The notes under the pieces: model-generated
Seen by the model: the letters and a program-made list of their open reading frames with translations, nothing else
Database searches by the model: none
Told to the model about the DNA's origin: nothing
Part shown: piece by piece, positions 7,505 to 16,811 of the stretch
Position numbering within the stretch: position 1 is the first letter of the stretch
Layout of the letters: the number at the start of each line of letters is the position of its first letter
Assembly (NCBI GenBank): GCA_023412215.1
Contig: JAEYNX010000020.1
Coordinates: 186,001 to 250,000 of the forward strand
Source: Bacillota bacterium
GTDB taxonomy: Bacteria > Bacillota > Clostridia > Oscillospirales > Ruminococcaceae
DNA length: 64,000 nucleotides
Reading direction: 5' to 3'
Program-made: the position numbers and the translations under genes

Positions 7505-8629
7505 CTAAACCGGGTCGATGACCGCCGCCTCGCTGCGCACGCCGTTCTGCATCCCGATGATGTGCACCGCCTTCTGCGCGTTGTGGCGTTCATCGATGGT
7601 GATCACCCCGGTCACGCCCTTGTAGTCGGTGGTGTAAGAAAGCTGCTGCGCAACCTCGGTGCGGGTTTCACCCTCGGTTTTTTGCACCGCCAGCGCAAAC
7701 AGCTTTACGCAGTCGTAGCCGAGCGCCGCATAGGCGGGCGCCTCCTCGCCGTAAGCGTTCCGGTAGCTCCGCGCAAACGCCGTATGCTCCCCGCCCGCGG
7801 GGGCGTAATGGTCGGTGAAGTAGATGTCGCTCAGATAATCGCCGCTGCCCACCAGTTCGTTGAGTTCGGGCACGTCGAACGCGTCCCCCGAAAGGATGGC
7901 CGCCCCGATCCCCAGCTCGTGCATCTGGCGTATGACGAGCGCGGCCTCGGTGTAGTAGCCCGGCAAAAACAGCGCGTCAAACGGCCTTGCTTTCAGCTTG
8001 GTGAGCGCGGTGCAGAAGTCTGTCTCGCCGCTTGCGTAGTATTCCTGCGCGGTGACGGTGCCCCCGAGGTCGGTAAAGGTTTTATCAAACACCTGCGACA
8101 TGCCGCGCGAATAGTCGCTCGAGGCCTCGGTGAGGATGGCGGCGGTCTTGATTCCATTTTGCCGCGCAAACCGCGCGATGGCCCTGCCCTGCATGGTGTC
8201 GGTATAACAGATGCGGTACATGTCGTTGCGCTGCCCGTTCGCGGGCGCGAGGTCGTCCGCCGTCGCGGAGGGCACCAGAATGGGCACCCCGCAATTGGCG
8301 GCAAGCGAGGCCTTTACCCCACCGGAGGTGGACGGCCCGATGATGGCCAGCACCCCCTCCCGCTCCGCCAGCCGGATGGCGGCGAGCGCGGCCTCGGCGT
8401 TCTCCGAGCGGTTGTCGAGCACCGTCAGCTCTATCGGTTTGCCGCGAATGCCTCCGGCGGCGTTTACCTCCTGCACCGCGAGCTTGACGCCCTTGAGGGT
8501 GGCGTCGCCGTACCACGCGAGGCGCCCCGTCAGCTCGAGGTTTACGCCCAGCCGCAGTACATCCCGCCCCTGCGTGCAGGCGGGTAAGAGCAGCGCGCAG
8601 GCAAGCAGCAGCGCGGCGATCCGGCGCAA
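7505..8629 (-). CDS. livK: Branched-chain amino acid ABC transporter substrate-binding lipoprotein LivK
   Basis: 374 aa Peripla_BP_6 protein. The signal peptide ends in lipobox LLPAC (cysteine about residue 18), so it is lipid-anchored outside the membrane. LGVNLELTGRLAWYGDATLKGVKLAV and GGIRGKPIELTVLDNRS are typical of LivJ/LivK receptors. The start is TTG, seven bases after AGGGAGGG. First gene of livKHMGF. Ligand preference (Leu/Ile/Val or another small amino acid or amide) cannot be fixed from sequence alone. Confidence 0.92.
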   Translation of the reverse strand: MRRIAALLLACALLLPACTQGRDVLRLGVNLELTGRLAWYGDATLKGVKLAVQEVNAAGGIRGKPIELTVLDNRSENAEAALAAIRLAEREGVLAIIGPSTSGGVKASLAANCGVPILVPSATADDLAPANGQRNDMYRICYTDTMQGRAIARFARQNGIKTAAILTEASSDYSRGMSQVFDKTFTDLGGTVTAQEYYASGETDFCTALTKLKARPFDALFLPGYYTEAALVIRQMHELGIGAAILSGDAFDVPELNELVGSGDYLSDIYFTDHYAPAGGEHTAFARSYRNAYGEEAPAYAALGYDCVKLFALAVQKTEGETRTEVAQQLSYTTDYKGVTGVITIDERHNAQKAVHIIGMQNGVRSEAAVIDPV

Positions 8630-8811
8630 GCGACATCCCTCCCTTTGCTCCTCCGAAGAATACTTGTGCTATGCCATTGTTATGCGCCGAAGGGCTATTT
8701 TATGTGGCGGCAGGGCATGCGCGCTTCTGCCGGGCGGGATGTCTTTTCGCCTGAAATGTGCTATACTTTTCGTAAAGAAGCTTTTTGTAAGCGGATAGGG
8801 CGGGTGCACCG

Positions 8812-9183
8812 ATGTTTGAGAACGACTATATCCTGCGGGAGATACATAATCTAACCAGAATACTGGGGGAGGTGTTTTTTCAAAAGGAGTTCCCTACCGA
8901 GGAGATCATCGACGAGGCGGGCACGCTCTCTGAAAGCGGATTTTTGCGTTACCGGTTAAAGGCCCTGCTATACGAGAAAAAGATCAACGAGGCCGAAAAC
9001 CTGCTGTTTGAGACGCTCACGCAATCCCCCACAGCCGAGAACCTGCAAACCGCGCTGATTTTTTACAAAGACCTGCAGGCGATGAGCGACAGGGCGCTGG
9101 CCGAATGTGACTTTTCCAAAGAAGAGATTGCCGCGGGGTTAAGGGATGTCTGTAAGCTGTACGAGCCTGATGACAAGCAATAA
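8812..9183 (+). CDS. Small helical protein, DUF6483-like
   Basis: 123 aa, predicted all-alpha, no signal peptide or membrane segment. The MFENDYILREIHNLTRILGE start and the DUF-wide spacing resemble the DUF6483 family common in Clostridia. No catalytic motif is visible. It stands alone between the liv operon (divergent) and a small membrane protein (convergent), and ends at a strong shared terminator. Function unknown. Confidence 0.7.
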   Translation: MFENDYILREIHNLTRILGEVFFQKEFPTEEIIDEAGTLSESGFLRYRLKALLYEKKINEAENLLFETLTQSPTAENLQTALIFYKDLQAMSDRALAECDFSKEEIAAGLRDVCKLYEPDDKQ

Positions 9184-9187
9184 AAAT

Positions 9188-9230
9188 AAGCCGGAAGACG
9201 CGACCGACATGCGGTCATCTCTTCCGGCTT
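9188..9230. terminator. Bidirectional terminator
   Basis: GCCGGAAGA (9190-9198) pairs with TCTTCCGGC (9220-9228), with a second stem GACCG/CGGTC inside. T tracts flank both sides. It sits between convergent genes ending at 9183 and 9244. Confidence 0.85.
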
Positions 9231-9243
9231 TCTGTTTACACGA

Positions 9244-9537
9244 TTATTTTCTTTTGCATTTGAGGTTGATATAAACCATCGAAAGGGCGATGGTGATGCA
9301 CAGGGCGATTAAGTAGGGAATGGCCAGCACCTCGCCGGGCGAAAGGCACAGGATAGCGGTCTCTACGGTGATGATCAGCGTCATCACGCCGGTGGCGCGG
9401 CAGAGCTTTTTCTCGTCATAGGCGGCCTTCTGCTCCTTGCCGGCGGTGTTGTAGCCCGCAATCAGCCACGCTCCATGGCCGGAGAGCAGAACAACGGAGA
9501 TTACGAGAAAGACAGCGACAATCAGCCATTTTATCAT
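9244..9537 (-). CDS. Small membrane protein, DUF3784-like
   Basis: 97 aa with three hydrophobic helices. The order GHGAWLIAGYNTAGKEQKAAYDEKKLCRATG between helices 1 and 2 is characteristic of DUF3784 proteins of Clostridia and Bacilli. No enzymatic residues. It follows the glycosyltransferase-like gene by 23 bp on the same strand, so they may be co-transcribed. Function unknown. Confidence 0.75.
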   Translation of the reverse strand: MIKWLIVAVFLVISVVLLSGHGAWLIAGYNTAGKEQKAAYDEKKLCRATGVMTLIITVETAILCLSPGEVLAIPYLIALCITIALSMVYINLKCKRK

Positions 9538-9560
9538 TGGTTTATCGCCCCCTTGGATGT

Positions 9561-10757
9561 CTAATTGTTTCTGCCGTACTGTTTATCGGGTAAGCACTGG
9601 TGCACCAAATCCGCCCCCACATAACACAGGCAGAAAAGGTAGCCGACGGTAGCAAACGGCATCGGCATGATCTCGATGCCGAACAGGTACGGCCCGTAGG
9701 CCACCAGCGAAACCATCGTGAACACCACCGCCGCGGCAAACTTCTTCGGCCGTACAAAGGCGTAGAACAGCCCCAGCAGATCGGCGGGGAAGCCGTAGCG
9801 GTCGTGCATATGCGGCAGGAAGAAGGGGATGAGCATCACCGAAAAGAAGCTGAAGGTGATAATGGCCTCTGCAGTAGGCGCGGCCTTGGTGGCAAGCATC
9901 AGGTATATCAGCAACCCCACGGCGGCGGCGGTGACAAAGATCGCGGCCTTCGCAACCGCGCTTACATAGGTGTCGCCGATAAAGGTGTAGATATTCGGGT
10001 AGTTTAAGGTCAGGTTGGCATTATAGGTATCGGTTTGAACGATGTAGATGGTAAGCAGGTCTTTCAGTGGCCTGCCCGCCAGCCACGCGGGCACAAGGGC
10101 CGCGAGAAATACCGCGGGGACGGCCAGCAGGTGCTTAAATTTCACCCTTCCGATAACCCACAGCCATATCAGCAGTGGGGCGAGAAAGACAGCCTGCAGC
10201 TTAAACGCAAACGCTACCCCGAACAGTATCGAGGCAAGCAGCGGGCGGTTTTTTAAGAACGCACAAACGCAGCAGAGTAGAAAAAAGGAGTAGATAATGT
10301 CACACTGTGCCCACGCCGAGCCGTTGAGCACCACGGTGGGAGCGAGCAGAAATACCCCGTAGGCCCCCAGCGCGAAGTAGGTATTCTTGTAAAAGCCGTA
10401 CACCATCCGCATTATTAAAAGAGCGGCGGCAAATTCAAACAGGTTGGAAACCAGCTTGATGGCAAACAGGCCGCGCATAGGCAACAGGGTCATCAGCTTC
10501 ATGAGGTACATGTAGGGCGGGTTGTAGTTGCCCACCGAGATACCCAGCGCCGAAAAGCCGGGCATCGCGTTCACGGCGTCGTACCACTCGGTTAAAAAAT
10601 CGAGGTAATCGCGCGACTCGATGCCATAGAGCAGCACGCGTATGACGATGGCGGAAAAGGTGATGCCCAGCCAAAATGCGACATCCAGAACCTTAATCTT
10701 TATCCCTTTTTCTAAGGGCAGCTCCCGGTCAAAAAAGCGTGAAATTGCGTTTTCCAT
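9561..10757 (-). CDS. Polytopic glycosyltransferase, Gpi18/DUF2029-like (GT-C fold)
   Basis: 398 aa with about ten membrane helices. An acidic first loop with GIESRDYLDFLTEWYDAV and then NYNPPYMYLM matches the Gpi18-like mannosyltransferase group (COG5542), in which an acidic residue in the first external loop serves as catalytic base for a lipid-linked sugar donor. SAWAQCDIIYSFFLL is also typical. Probably adds a sugar to an envelope polymer at the outer face. The start is supported by GAGGA six bases upstream. Sugar and acceptor unknown. Confidence 0.75.
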   Translation of the reverse strand: MENAISRFFDRELPLEKGIKIKVLDVAFWLGITFSAIVIRVLLYGIESRDYLDFLTEWYDAVNAMPGFSALGISVGNYNPPYMYLMKLMTLLPMRGLFAIKLVSNLFEFAAALLIMRMVYGFYKNTYFALGAYGVFLLAPTVVLNGSAWAQCDIIYSFFLLCCVCAFLKNRPLLASILFGVAFAFKLQAVFLAPLLIWLWVIGRVKFKHLLAVPAVFLAALVPAWLAGRPLKDLLTIYIVQTDTYNANLTLNYPNIYTFIGDTYVSAVAKAAIFVTAAAVGLLIYLMLATKAAPTAEAIITFSFFSVMLIPFFLPHMHDRYGFPADLLGLFYAFVRPKKFAAAVVFTMVSLVAYGPYLFGIEIMPMPFATVGYLFCLCYVGADLVHQCLPDKQYGRNN

Positions 10758-11003
10758 TGCATATCCTCGTTTGCGCCAGTATAGTATCTGCCTAAGGCTA
10801 GTATGGTCGATTTATCGGTAATTATTTCTTTCCCGCAAGAGAGAAAACGGCTGGGGAGAAAACCGATACTGCCAAATAAGTGCGGGGTTTTTGTCCGTTT
10901 TGCTGCAAATATCCCCGCAAAAATTAATCAATCCGATAGGCAGACATTATTTTAGCACAATTAGGAGCAGGTTGCAATTCAGAAAAAGGCAGGCAGATAT
11001 AAT

Positions 11004-11447
11004 TTAACAATTGCCGCCAAATGAAAGCTCGGAAAGGCCGTTTTCACTTATTACCCTGATGCCGTTAGGCATAAGCAGCGCCGCGGTGACGCCCGTGCCT
11101 GTCACTAGTTTGCGGGAAAAGGTGCCGTCGTAGATTTTGCCGCTGCCGCAGGAGGGGCTGCGCTCTTTAAGCACCGCCAGCCTGCAGCCATAAAGCCGCG
11201 CCAGCCTGAGCACCTCCTGCGCGCCCTTATGGAACGCTTCGGTCACATCCTCGCCTGAGGCTGTCACCACCCGGTTGCCGCGGCACTCCGACGGCGCGCG
11301 AGGGGTAGGCAGCCCGCCGAGCTGCTCGGGGCAGACGGGGATGAGCGTATGGTCTTTCATAAGCGCTAACACCGCCTCATTTGCGGGGCCGGTGCCGTCG
11401 TAACGGCAGCAGACGCCTAAAAGGCAGGCGCTGACAAGAATGTTCAT
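11004..11447 (-). CDS. TudS/DUF523 [4Fe-4S] protein
   Basis: 147 aa. Three conserved cysteine motifs of the family are present: SACLLG near the N-terminus (C8), CPEQ in the middle and SPSCGSG towards the end. In characterised TudS desulfidases these cysteines bind a [4Fe-4S] cluster that removes sulfur from thiolated compounds such as thiouracil. CRYDG is also conserved. Single gene with AAAAGGAG before its ATG. The family assignment is firm; the substrate here is unknown. Confidence 0.88.
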   Translation of the reverse strand: MNILVSACLLGVCCRYDGTGPANEAVLALMKDHTLIPVCPEQLGGLPTPRAPSECRGNRVVTASGEDVTEAFHKGAQEVLRLARLYGCRLAVLKERSPSCGSGKIYDGTFSRKLVTGTGVTAALLMPNGIRVISENGLSELSFGGNC

Positions 11448-11497
11448 GTCATACTCCTTTTGCCATCGATAGAATTGGGCGGGAAGCCCCCTATCAT

Positions 11498-12400
11498 TTA
11501 AATGACAGTATCTATTTGGTCGAGGATTTCCTTTTGCTGTTGAAAGCTGATATCATCATTTATATACTGTGCAACCGTATCTATACTAGCTAATGTTAGC
11601 TGCGAAATGAAGTAGGGATTCATATTTACTGAAAGTGCACGTTTAATAAAGGTTTTTTCAAAACACCGTGGAGGATATTTTTGCCCTGTTATTTTTTTAG
11701 TAAGGCGTGACATCTTTCCGCTGATGTCGGTGCTCCTTTCAAAATCCAGGATTTTAATATTAGGATTAACTACTTCCATAGTCCGTTCAAGAGCACGCCG
11801 GTTCTCAATCAAAAGTTGTTGTAATTCCTTTTTAACAGGTACATGTCGGGGCTTATCTTTATATTTCAGCCACATAATGGAGTAGTCTTTGTCAAAACAT
11901 GAGTGGTCTAAATCATATATATATTTAAGGCCCAAACCTGTATAATAAAATAGTGCGAGTAATAACCTTTCGTCAAATCGATTGTTACGGTTATTAATAT
12001 ACTCAACTATTTTTCTACAGTGTTCTTGAATGATAAACGGAAATCCGATACTTTTTATTTCAGGGACTTCGACGAATGTGGTTATGTCGCGAGTATATTT
12101 GTGCTTATACATAAACCTGAAAAATGGCATCAGCGTACGGTAGAAATTGATGGCGTCGCTTGGTATCTTATTTAAAAATTCGTTAACATGGTCGCAATTA
12201 ATATCTTTGATTTCTATCTGATAATTTTTAGGCGTACTAAGTTCGACCTCAATAAATTCGATAATTCTGTGCCGATAGGCACTATCAATACTTTTCTCAC
12301 TTCTTAATCGTTTACCCGTTTGCGGATTGGTTTGCTCTGCAAATTCTTCAAAAATCCTCATAAACTGATTTTTATAAAGGTAAATATTATTATTCTCCAC
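11498..12400 (-). CDS. Degenerate tyrosine recombinase-like protein
   Basis: 300 aa, AT-rich unlike its neighbours, which points to acquisition by transfer. The N-terminal 120 residues resemble a SAM-like core-binding domain. The C-terminal part keeps the fold pattern of phage integrases: LLLALFYYTGLGLKYIYDL in the place of the first catalytic arginine block, then RCFEKTFIKRAL in the place of HxLRHTF, and AQYIND in the place of the nucleophile region. The tyrosine is still there, but both arginines and the histidines are replaced (TGLG for TGLR; RCFEK for HDLRH). Strand cleavage is therefore doubtful; a DNA-binding or vestigial role is possible. The start has AAAGGAAAG upstream. Confidence 0.6.
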   Translation of the reverse strand: MENNNIYLYKNQFMRIFEEFAEQTNPQTGKRLRSEKSIDSAYRHRIIEFIEVELSTPKNYQIEIKDINCDHVNEFLNKIPSDAINFYRTLMPFFRFMYKHKYTRDITTFVEVPEIKSIGFPFIIQEHCRKIVEYINNRNNRFDERLLLALFYYTGLGLKYIYDLDHSCFDKDYSIMWLKYKDKPRHVPVKKELQQLLIENRRALERTMEVVNPNIKILDFERSTDISGKMSRLTKKITGQKYPPRCFEKTFIKRALSVNMNPYFISQLTLASIDTVAQYINDDISFQQQKEILDQIDTVI

Positions 12401-12508
12401 ATGATTACTTTCCTTTCTTTTCTTTTTGCCAAGCTTGTTTGGACTTCGTCAGGTTTTCTTAAGGGGAAGTTCTAAAGATATAGCAATGGTTTTTAGATGG
12501 TTTTTGAG

Positions 12509-12553
12509 TTGGCCTCTCGTGCCGTGTATGGTTACAATTACACAAGAGGCCAA
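12509..12553. repeat. Two-part inverted repeat near the recombinase-like gene
   Basis: Outer arms TTGGCCTCT (12509-12517) and AGAGGCCAA (12545-12553) are perfect; inner arms GTGTA and TACAC are also perfect. It lies about 110 bp before the recombinase-like ATG. It could be a recombination core or binding site, or a simple hairpin. Confidence 0.5.
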
Positions 12554-12823
12554 GATGATTACATAAAACTAGTATTTTATGTATACAAAAATGGCTACAA
12601 ATATCACAGAATTGGTGGGATTTATTTTACTCATTTTTGCTCCTCCATCAAATAAAATTTTTATTGCAGTATTTCTTTATTTTTCTACACAACAACCCCC
12701 TCCAGCGGAAATAAATTGATACAAATTATATAGTATACCTAAAACAAGTATATGTAAATAATTTTAGTAAAATTCCTATGTTTACAATATTTAATTTATC
12801 GCACAGTTCGAATTAATAGAACT

Positions 12824-12859
12824 TTGGAGGGCAAAGAATGCGTTTTCCTTGCCCTCCAA
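12824..12859 (-). terminator. Terminator of the V-ATPase operon
   Basis: TTGGAGGGCAA (12824-12834) pairs with TTGCCCTCCAA (12849-12859), just after the stop codon of subunit D on the minus strand. The T run is weak, but the stem is strong. Confidence 0.65.
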
Positions 12860-12867
12860 AAAGTTTA

Positions 12868-13527
12868 TCACTGTTTTTCACTGTAGTGGTGCGCCTGCTC
12901 CAGAATCATATCCTTTACCTTCATCAGGCGTATCTGGGTGCTGCGCTCGTTTTCGTCCAGCTTCATGGTGATGTATTTGATGTTGTCCTTGAGCTGAGGG
13001 ATCATCACGTGCTCGAGCGCGTTTACGCGGCGGCGGGTCTTCTCGATCTCCGACGCCATCAGCTGGCACGCCTTCTCCACCTCGGCAAGGCGGAGCATCT
13101 GCGGCAGCACGTCGGAAAGCGACTTCACCGCGTCGTCGAGGTCGCCGGAGGTGAACGCAAAGCCGTAGGAGTAGATGTCGTTCGCGTCCGCCGTGCGGGT
13201 TTTGTAGTCGAATACGGGAATCTCCACGCTCATCACGTTCTTGTGCGAGGCCTCGATGCTCACCTCCTGCTTGGGGGCGAGAAAGGCGGTGTTCACCAGC
13301 TCGTCGGGCATGGTGGCGCGCGCAAGCACAAAGTTTTTGTTGGCGGCGGCAATGCCCGCCTCCACCTGCTCGCGCAGCACCTTGTTTTCGCGCACAAGGT
13401 CTAAGAAACGGCGCATCAGCTCGTCGCGCTTATCCTTTAACAGCTTGTGCCCGCGGGTGGCGGTAACCAGCTTGCGCTTTAGGCGCGTAAGCTCCATGCG
13501 GGTGGGGTTTACATGCGTGGTAGCCAA
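12868..13527 (-). CDS. atpD: V-type ATP synthase subunit D
   Basis: 219 aa, the usual length. It starts with VNPTRMELTRLKRKLVTATRGHKLLKDKRDELMR, the conserved N-terminal helix of the central stalk subunit, and has the long antiparallel coiled coil expected. It rotates inside the A3B3 head and couples it to the membrane ring. The start is TTG, seven bases after GGGAGGG. Last gene of the operon, 14 bp after subunit B. Confidence 0.95.
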   Translation of the reverse strand: MATTHVNPTRMELTRLKRKLVTATRGHKLLKDKRDELMRRFLDLVRENKVLREQVEAGIAAANKNFVLARATMPDELVNTAFLAPKQEVSIEASHKNVMSVEIPVFDYKTRTADANDIYSYGFAFTSGDLDDAVKSLSDVLPQMLRLAEVEKACQLMASEIEKTRRRVNALEHVMIPQLKDNIKYITMKLDENERSTQIRLMKVKDMILEQAHHYSEKQ

Positions 13528-13541
13528 TGCAAATCCCTCCC

Positions 13542-14921
13542 TTAGCCGTTATTTTCGATGTAGTATTTATCGAGGAATTCGTCCTTGATGCGCTTGAGTT
13601 CCGCGCGGGGGAGGATCGAGAGCAGCTTCCAGCCGAGCGCGAGCGTCTCCTCGATGTCGCGGTTGGTCTGGTAGCCCTGCGACACATACTGCCGCTCAAA
13701 CTCGTCGGCGAACTTGGCGTACAGCTTGTCGATGTCGGTAAGCGCCGCTTCGCCCAAAATCACCATCAGTTCCTTCGCTTCCTTGCCGCGCGCGTAGGCG
13801 GCGAAGAGCTGGTTCATGGTGTTGGCGTGGTCGGCGCGGGTCTTGCCTTCGCCGATGCCCTTATCCTTTAAACGCGAAAGGGAGGGCAGCACGTCGATGG
13901 GCGGGGTGACGTTTTTGCGGTAAAGCTCACGGCTTAGGATGATCTGCCCCTCGGTGATGTAGCCCGTCAGGTCGGGGATCGGGTGGGTCTTGTCGTCCTC
14001 GGGCATGGTCAGGATCGGGATCATCGTAATGCTGCCCGCTTTGCCCTTCTGGCGGCCCGCGCGCTCATACAAGGACGCGAGGTCGGTGTACATGTAGCCC
14101 GGGTAGCCGCGGCGGCCGGGAACCTCCTTGCGCGCGGCCGAAACCTCGCGCAGCGCGTCGGCGTAGTTGGTGATGTCGGTTAAGATCACAAGCACGTGCA
14201 TGTTCTTTTCAAACGCCAGATATTCGGCGGCGGTAAGCGCCATACGCGGGGTGGCGATACGCTCAACAGCCGGGTCGTTGGCGAGGTTGATGAACAGCAC
14301 CGCGCGGTCGATAGCGCCCGTTTCGCGGAAGCTCTCTATAAAGAAGTTTGATTCCTCAAAGGTAATGCCCATGGCGGCGAACACCACGGCGAAGGGCTCG
14401 CTGGTGCCGCGCACCTTCGCCTGGCGCGCGATCTGCGCGGCGAGGTTTGCGTGCGGCAGGCCGGAGGCCGAGAAGATGGGCAGCTTCTGCCCGCGCACGA
14501 GGGTGTTTAACCCGTCGATGGCCGAAACGCCCGTTTGGATAAACTCCTGCGGGTAGTTGCGCGCCGCGGGGTTCATGGGCAGGCCGTTGATGTCCTTGCG
14601 CTTTTCGGGCAATATCTCCGGCCCGCCGTCGATGGGGCGGCCGAGGCCGTCGAACACGCGGGAGAGCATATCCTCCGAAACGCCCAGCTCCATGCTGCGG
14701 CCCAAGAAGCGCACGCGGCTCTGCGAGAGGTTAATGCCCGTGGAGCTTTCAAACAGCTGAACAAGGGCGTTGGAGCCGTCGATCTCCAGTACCTTGCAGC
14801 GGCGCTTTTCACCGCTCGCAAGCTCGATCTCACCCAGCTCGTTGTAGTTGACGTTCTCAACGCCGCGCACCAGCATCAGGGGGCCCGCAACCTCTTCTAT
14901 CGTTCTGTATTCCTTTGGCAT
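13542..14921 (-). CDS. atpB: V-type ATP synthase subunit B
   Basis: 459 aa non-catalytic nucleotide-binding subunit of the head. It lacks a Walker A lysine motif, as normal for B, and has LPIFSASGLPHANLAAQIARQA and the conserved GRRGYPGYMYTDLA stretch. Its ATG overlaps the stop of subunit A by one base (TAATG). Together with A it forms the hexamer. Confidence 0.96.
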   Translation of the reverse strand: MPKEYRTIEEVAGPLMLVRGVENVNYNELGEIELASGEKRRCKVLEIDGSNALVQLFESSTGINLSQSRVRFLGRSMELGVSEDMLSRVFDGLGRPIDGGPEILPEKRKDINGLPMNPAARNYPQEFIQTGVSAIDGLNTLVRGQKLPIFSASGLPHANLAAQIARQAKVRGTSEPFAVVFAAMGITFEESNFFIESFRETGAIDRAVLFINLANDPAVERIATPRMALTAAEYLAFEKNMHVLVILTDITNYADALREVSAARKEVPGRRGYPGYMYTDLASLYERAGRQKGKAGSITMIPILTMPEDDKTHPIPDLTGYITEGQIILSRELYRKNVTPPIDVLPSLSRLKDKGIGEGKTRADHANTMNQLFAAYARGKEAKELMVILGEAALTDIDKLYAKFADEFERQYVSQGYQTNRDIEETLALGWKLLSILPRAELKRIKDEFLDKYYIENNG

Positions 14922-16693
14922 TAGAAGTCCTCCTTCTGCTGTGTCAGCTCGTTCACCTGCGTGTGCATAGCCTTCACGATCTCGTCGTACTCCGCGCCTG
15001 CCTGATCGGCGGGGGTGTATTTATAACGCCCGATGCGCTCGTGCACCGGCAGCTTGATGAGCTTGTCGATAGACACGCCCTCGGTGAGCGCCTGCGCCGA
15101 GACGTCGTAAAAGTCCAGTATCAGCTTCATCATCAGGCGCTGTTTTTCAAGCGGGGTGTAGGTGTCCACCTCGTGGAACGCGTCCTGATGCAAAAAGTCC
15201 TCGCGGATAGAGCGCGCGGTCTCGAGCTTTAAGCGGTCGGGGGCGCTGAGCGCGTCCATACCCACCAGCTTTACGATCTCTTCAAGCTCCGACTCCTCCT
15301 GCAGCAGGTGCATCACCTTGGCGCGCAGGGCGGTCCAGTCGCCCTCTACGCTTTCGTTAAACCACTTGGCCATGCTGTCCACATACAGCGAGTAGCTGGT
15401 GAGCCAGTTGATAGCGGGGAAGTGGCGGCGGTAGGCGAGCTGGGAATCCAGCCCCCAGAATACCTTGACGATGCGCAGGGTCGCCTGCGAAACCGGCTCG
15501 GAGATGTCGCCGCCGGGGGGAGATACCGCGCCGATAACCGAGAGCGCGCCCTCGCGCGGCGTGGCGGACAGGGTTTTCACTCGGCCCGCACGCTCATAGA
15601 ACTGCGCCAGACGGCTGCCGAGGTAGGCGGGGTAGCCCTCTTCACCGGGCATCTCCTCCAGGCGGCCGGACATCTCGCGCAGCGCCTCCGCCCAGCGGGA
15701 GGTGGAGTCGGCCATCAGCGCCACCGAGTAGCCCATATCGCGGAAGTACTCGGCGATGGTGATGCCGGTATAGATCGAGGCCTCGCGCGCCGCAACCGGC
15801 ATGTCGGAGGTGTTGGCGATGAGCACGGTGCGCTTCATGAGCGAATGGCCCGTTTTGGGGTCTTTTAATTCAGGGAACTCGTTTAATACGTCGGTCATCT
15901 CGTTGCCGCGCTCGCCGCAGCCGATGTACACCACGATGTCGGCCTCCGCCCACTTGGCGAGCTGGTGCTGCACCACCGTCTTGCCGCTGCCGAACGGCCC
16001 GGGCACCGAGGCCACGCCACCCCTGGCGATGGGGAAGAGGGTGTCGATGACGCGCTGGCCCGTGATAAGGGGCATGTCGGGCGGCAGCTTTTCCTTGTAC
16101 GGCCTGCCCAGACGCACCGGCCACTTCTGCAGCATGGTGATCTCGGCCTTTTTGCCGTCGGCAGCCTGCACCGCCGCCACCGTCTGGGTAACGGTGTAGT
16201 CGCCCTCGGCAATCGAGGCGACGGTGCCCGAAACGCCGTTTGGCACCATGATATAATGCTTAACAATCTCGGTCTCCTGTACGGTGCCGAGGATATCGCC
16301 GCTCTGCACGGTGTCGCCCGCCTTTACGGCGGGGGTAAAGTGCCACACCCTGTCGCGCTTTAGGGGGGGGATCTCCACGCCGCGCGTTAAGAGGTTGCCC
16401 GTCTCCTTCATAATATCGTCCAGCGGGCGCTGAATGCCGTCGAAGATGCTGCCGATTAAGCCCGGCCCGAGCTCTACGCTCAGCGGCGCGCCCGTGGACT
16501 CCACCGGCTCGCCGGGGCCAAGGCCGGAGGTCTCTTCATAAACCTGAACGGAAGCCTTATCGCCGTGAATCTCGATTATCTCGCCGATCAAACGCTGGTT
16601 GCTCACGCGCACCACGTCGAACATGTTGGCGTCGCGCATACCTTCGGCGATAACGAGCGGCCCGGCAACCTTTTTGATTGTTCCTCTGCTCAT
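14921..16693 (-). CDS. atpA: V-type ATP synthase subunit A (catalytic)
   Basis: 590 aa catalytic subunit. Walker A is GPFGSGKTV, preceded by the bulge domain typical of V/A-type A subunits, with SRWAEALREMSGRLEEMPGEEGYPAYLGSRLA downstream. It hydrolyses or makes ATP at A-B interfaces. Normal length; no intein. 118 bp separate it from subunit F, holding a family A palindrome. Confidence 0.97.
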   Translation of the reverse strand: MSRGTIKKVAGPLVIAEGMRDANMFDVVRVSNQRLIGEIIEIHGDKASVQVYEETSGLGPGEPVESTGAPLSVELGPGLIGSIFDGIQRPLDDIMKETGNLLTRGVEIPPLKRDRVWHFTPAVKAGDTVQSGDILGTVQETEIVKHYIMVPNGVSGTVASIAEGDYTVTQTVAAVQAADGKKAEITMLQKWPVRLGRPYKEKLPPDMPLITGQRVIDTLFPIARGGVASVPGPFGSGKTVVQHQLAKWAEADIVVYIGCGERGNEMTDVLNEFPELKDPKTGHSLMKRTVLIANTSDMPVAAREASIYTGITIAEYFRDMGYSVALMADSTSRWAEALREMSGRLEEMPGEEGYPAYLGSRLAQFYERAGRVKTLSATPREGALSVIGAVSPPGGDISEPVSQATLRIVKVFWGLDSQLAYRRHFPAINWLTSYSLYVDSMAKWFNESVEGDWTALRAKVMHLLQEESELEEIVKLVGMDALSAPDRLKLETARSIREDFLHQDAFHEVDTYTPLEKQRLMMKLILDFYDVSAQALTEGVSIDKLIKLPVHERIGRYKYTPADQAGAEYDEIVKAMHTQVNELTQQKEDF

Positions 16694-16776
16694 CTGCTAC
16701 CAACCCTTTCCGGCCCTGCGCCCGGTTGCGCGCAAAACCATCAACCTTTAAAACCTATTGTATTCTATACGACGTA

Positions 16777-16806
16777 TACGGGACGTCGAGGACGCCGTCC
16801 CCTACG
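16777..16806. repeat. Single family A palindrome inside the V-ATPase operon
   Basis: CGGGACG and CGTCCCCTACG arms surround a short centre in the gap between subunits F and A. The foot CCCTAC is the complement of the GTAGGG signature. It interrupts an otherwise tight operon. Confidence 0.75.
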
Positions 16807-16811
16807 GATTC

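Larger units (their letters stand above)
12401..12867. other. AT-rich gap upstream of the recombinase-like gene
   Basis: 467 bp with no convincing gene. It is distinctly AT-rich like the recombinase gene itself and carries a two-part inverted repeat at 12509-12553 and the V-ATPase terminator at its end. It looks like the remnant of an inserted element. Confidence 0.6.

Noticed and set aside
7562..8587. Plus-strand open frame of 341 codons opposite livK
   Set aside because: Arg/Gly/His-rich translation typical of a shadow frame in GC-rich DNA; livK is certain.
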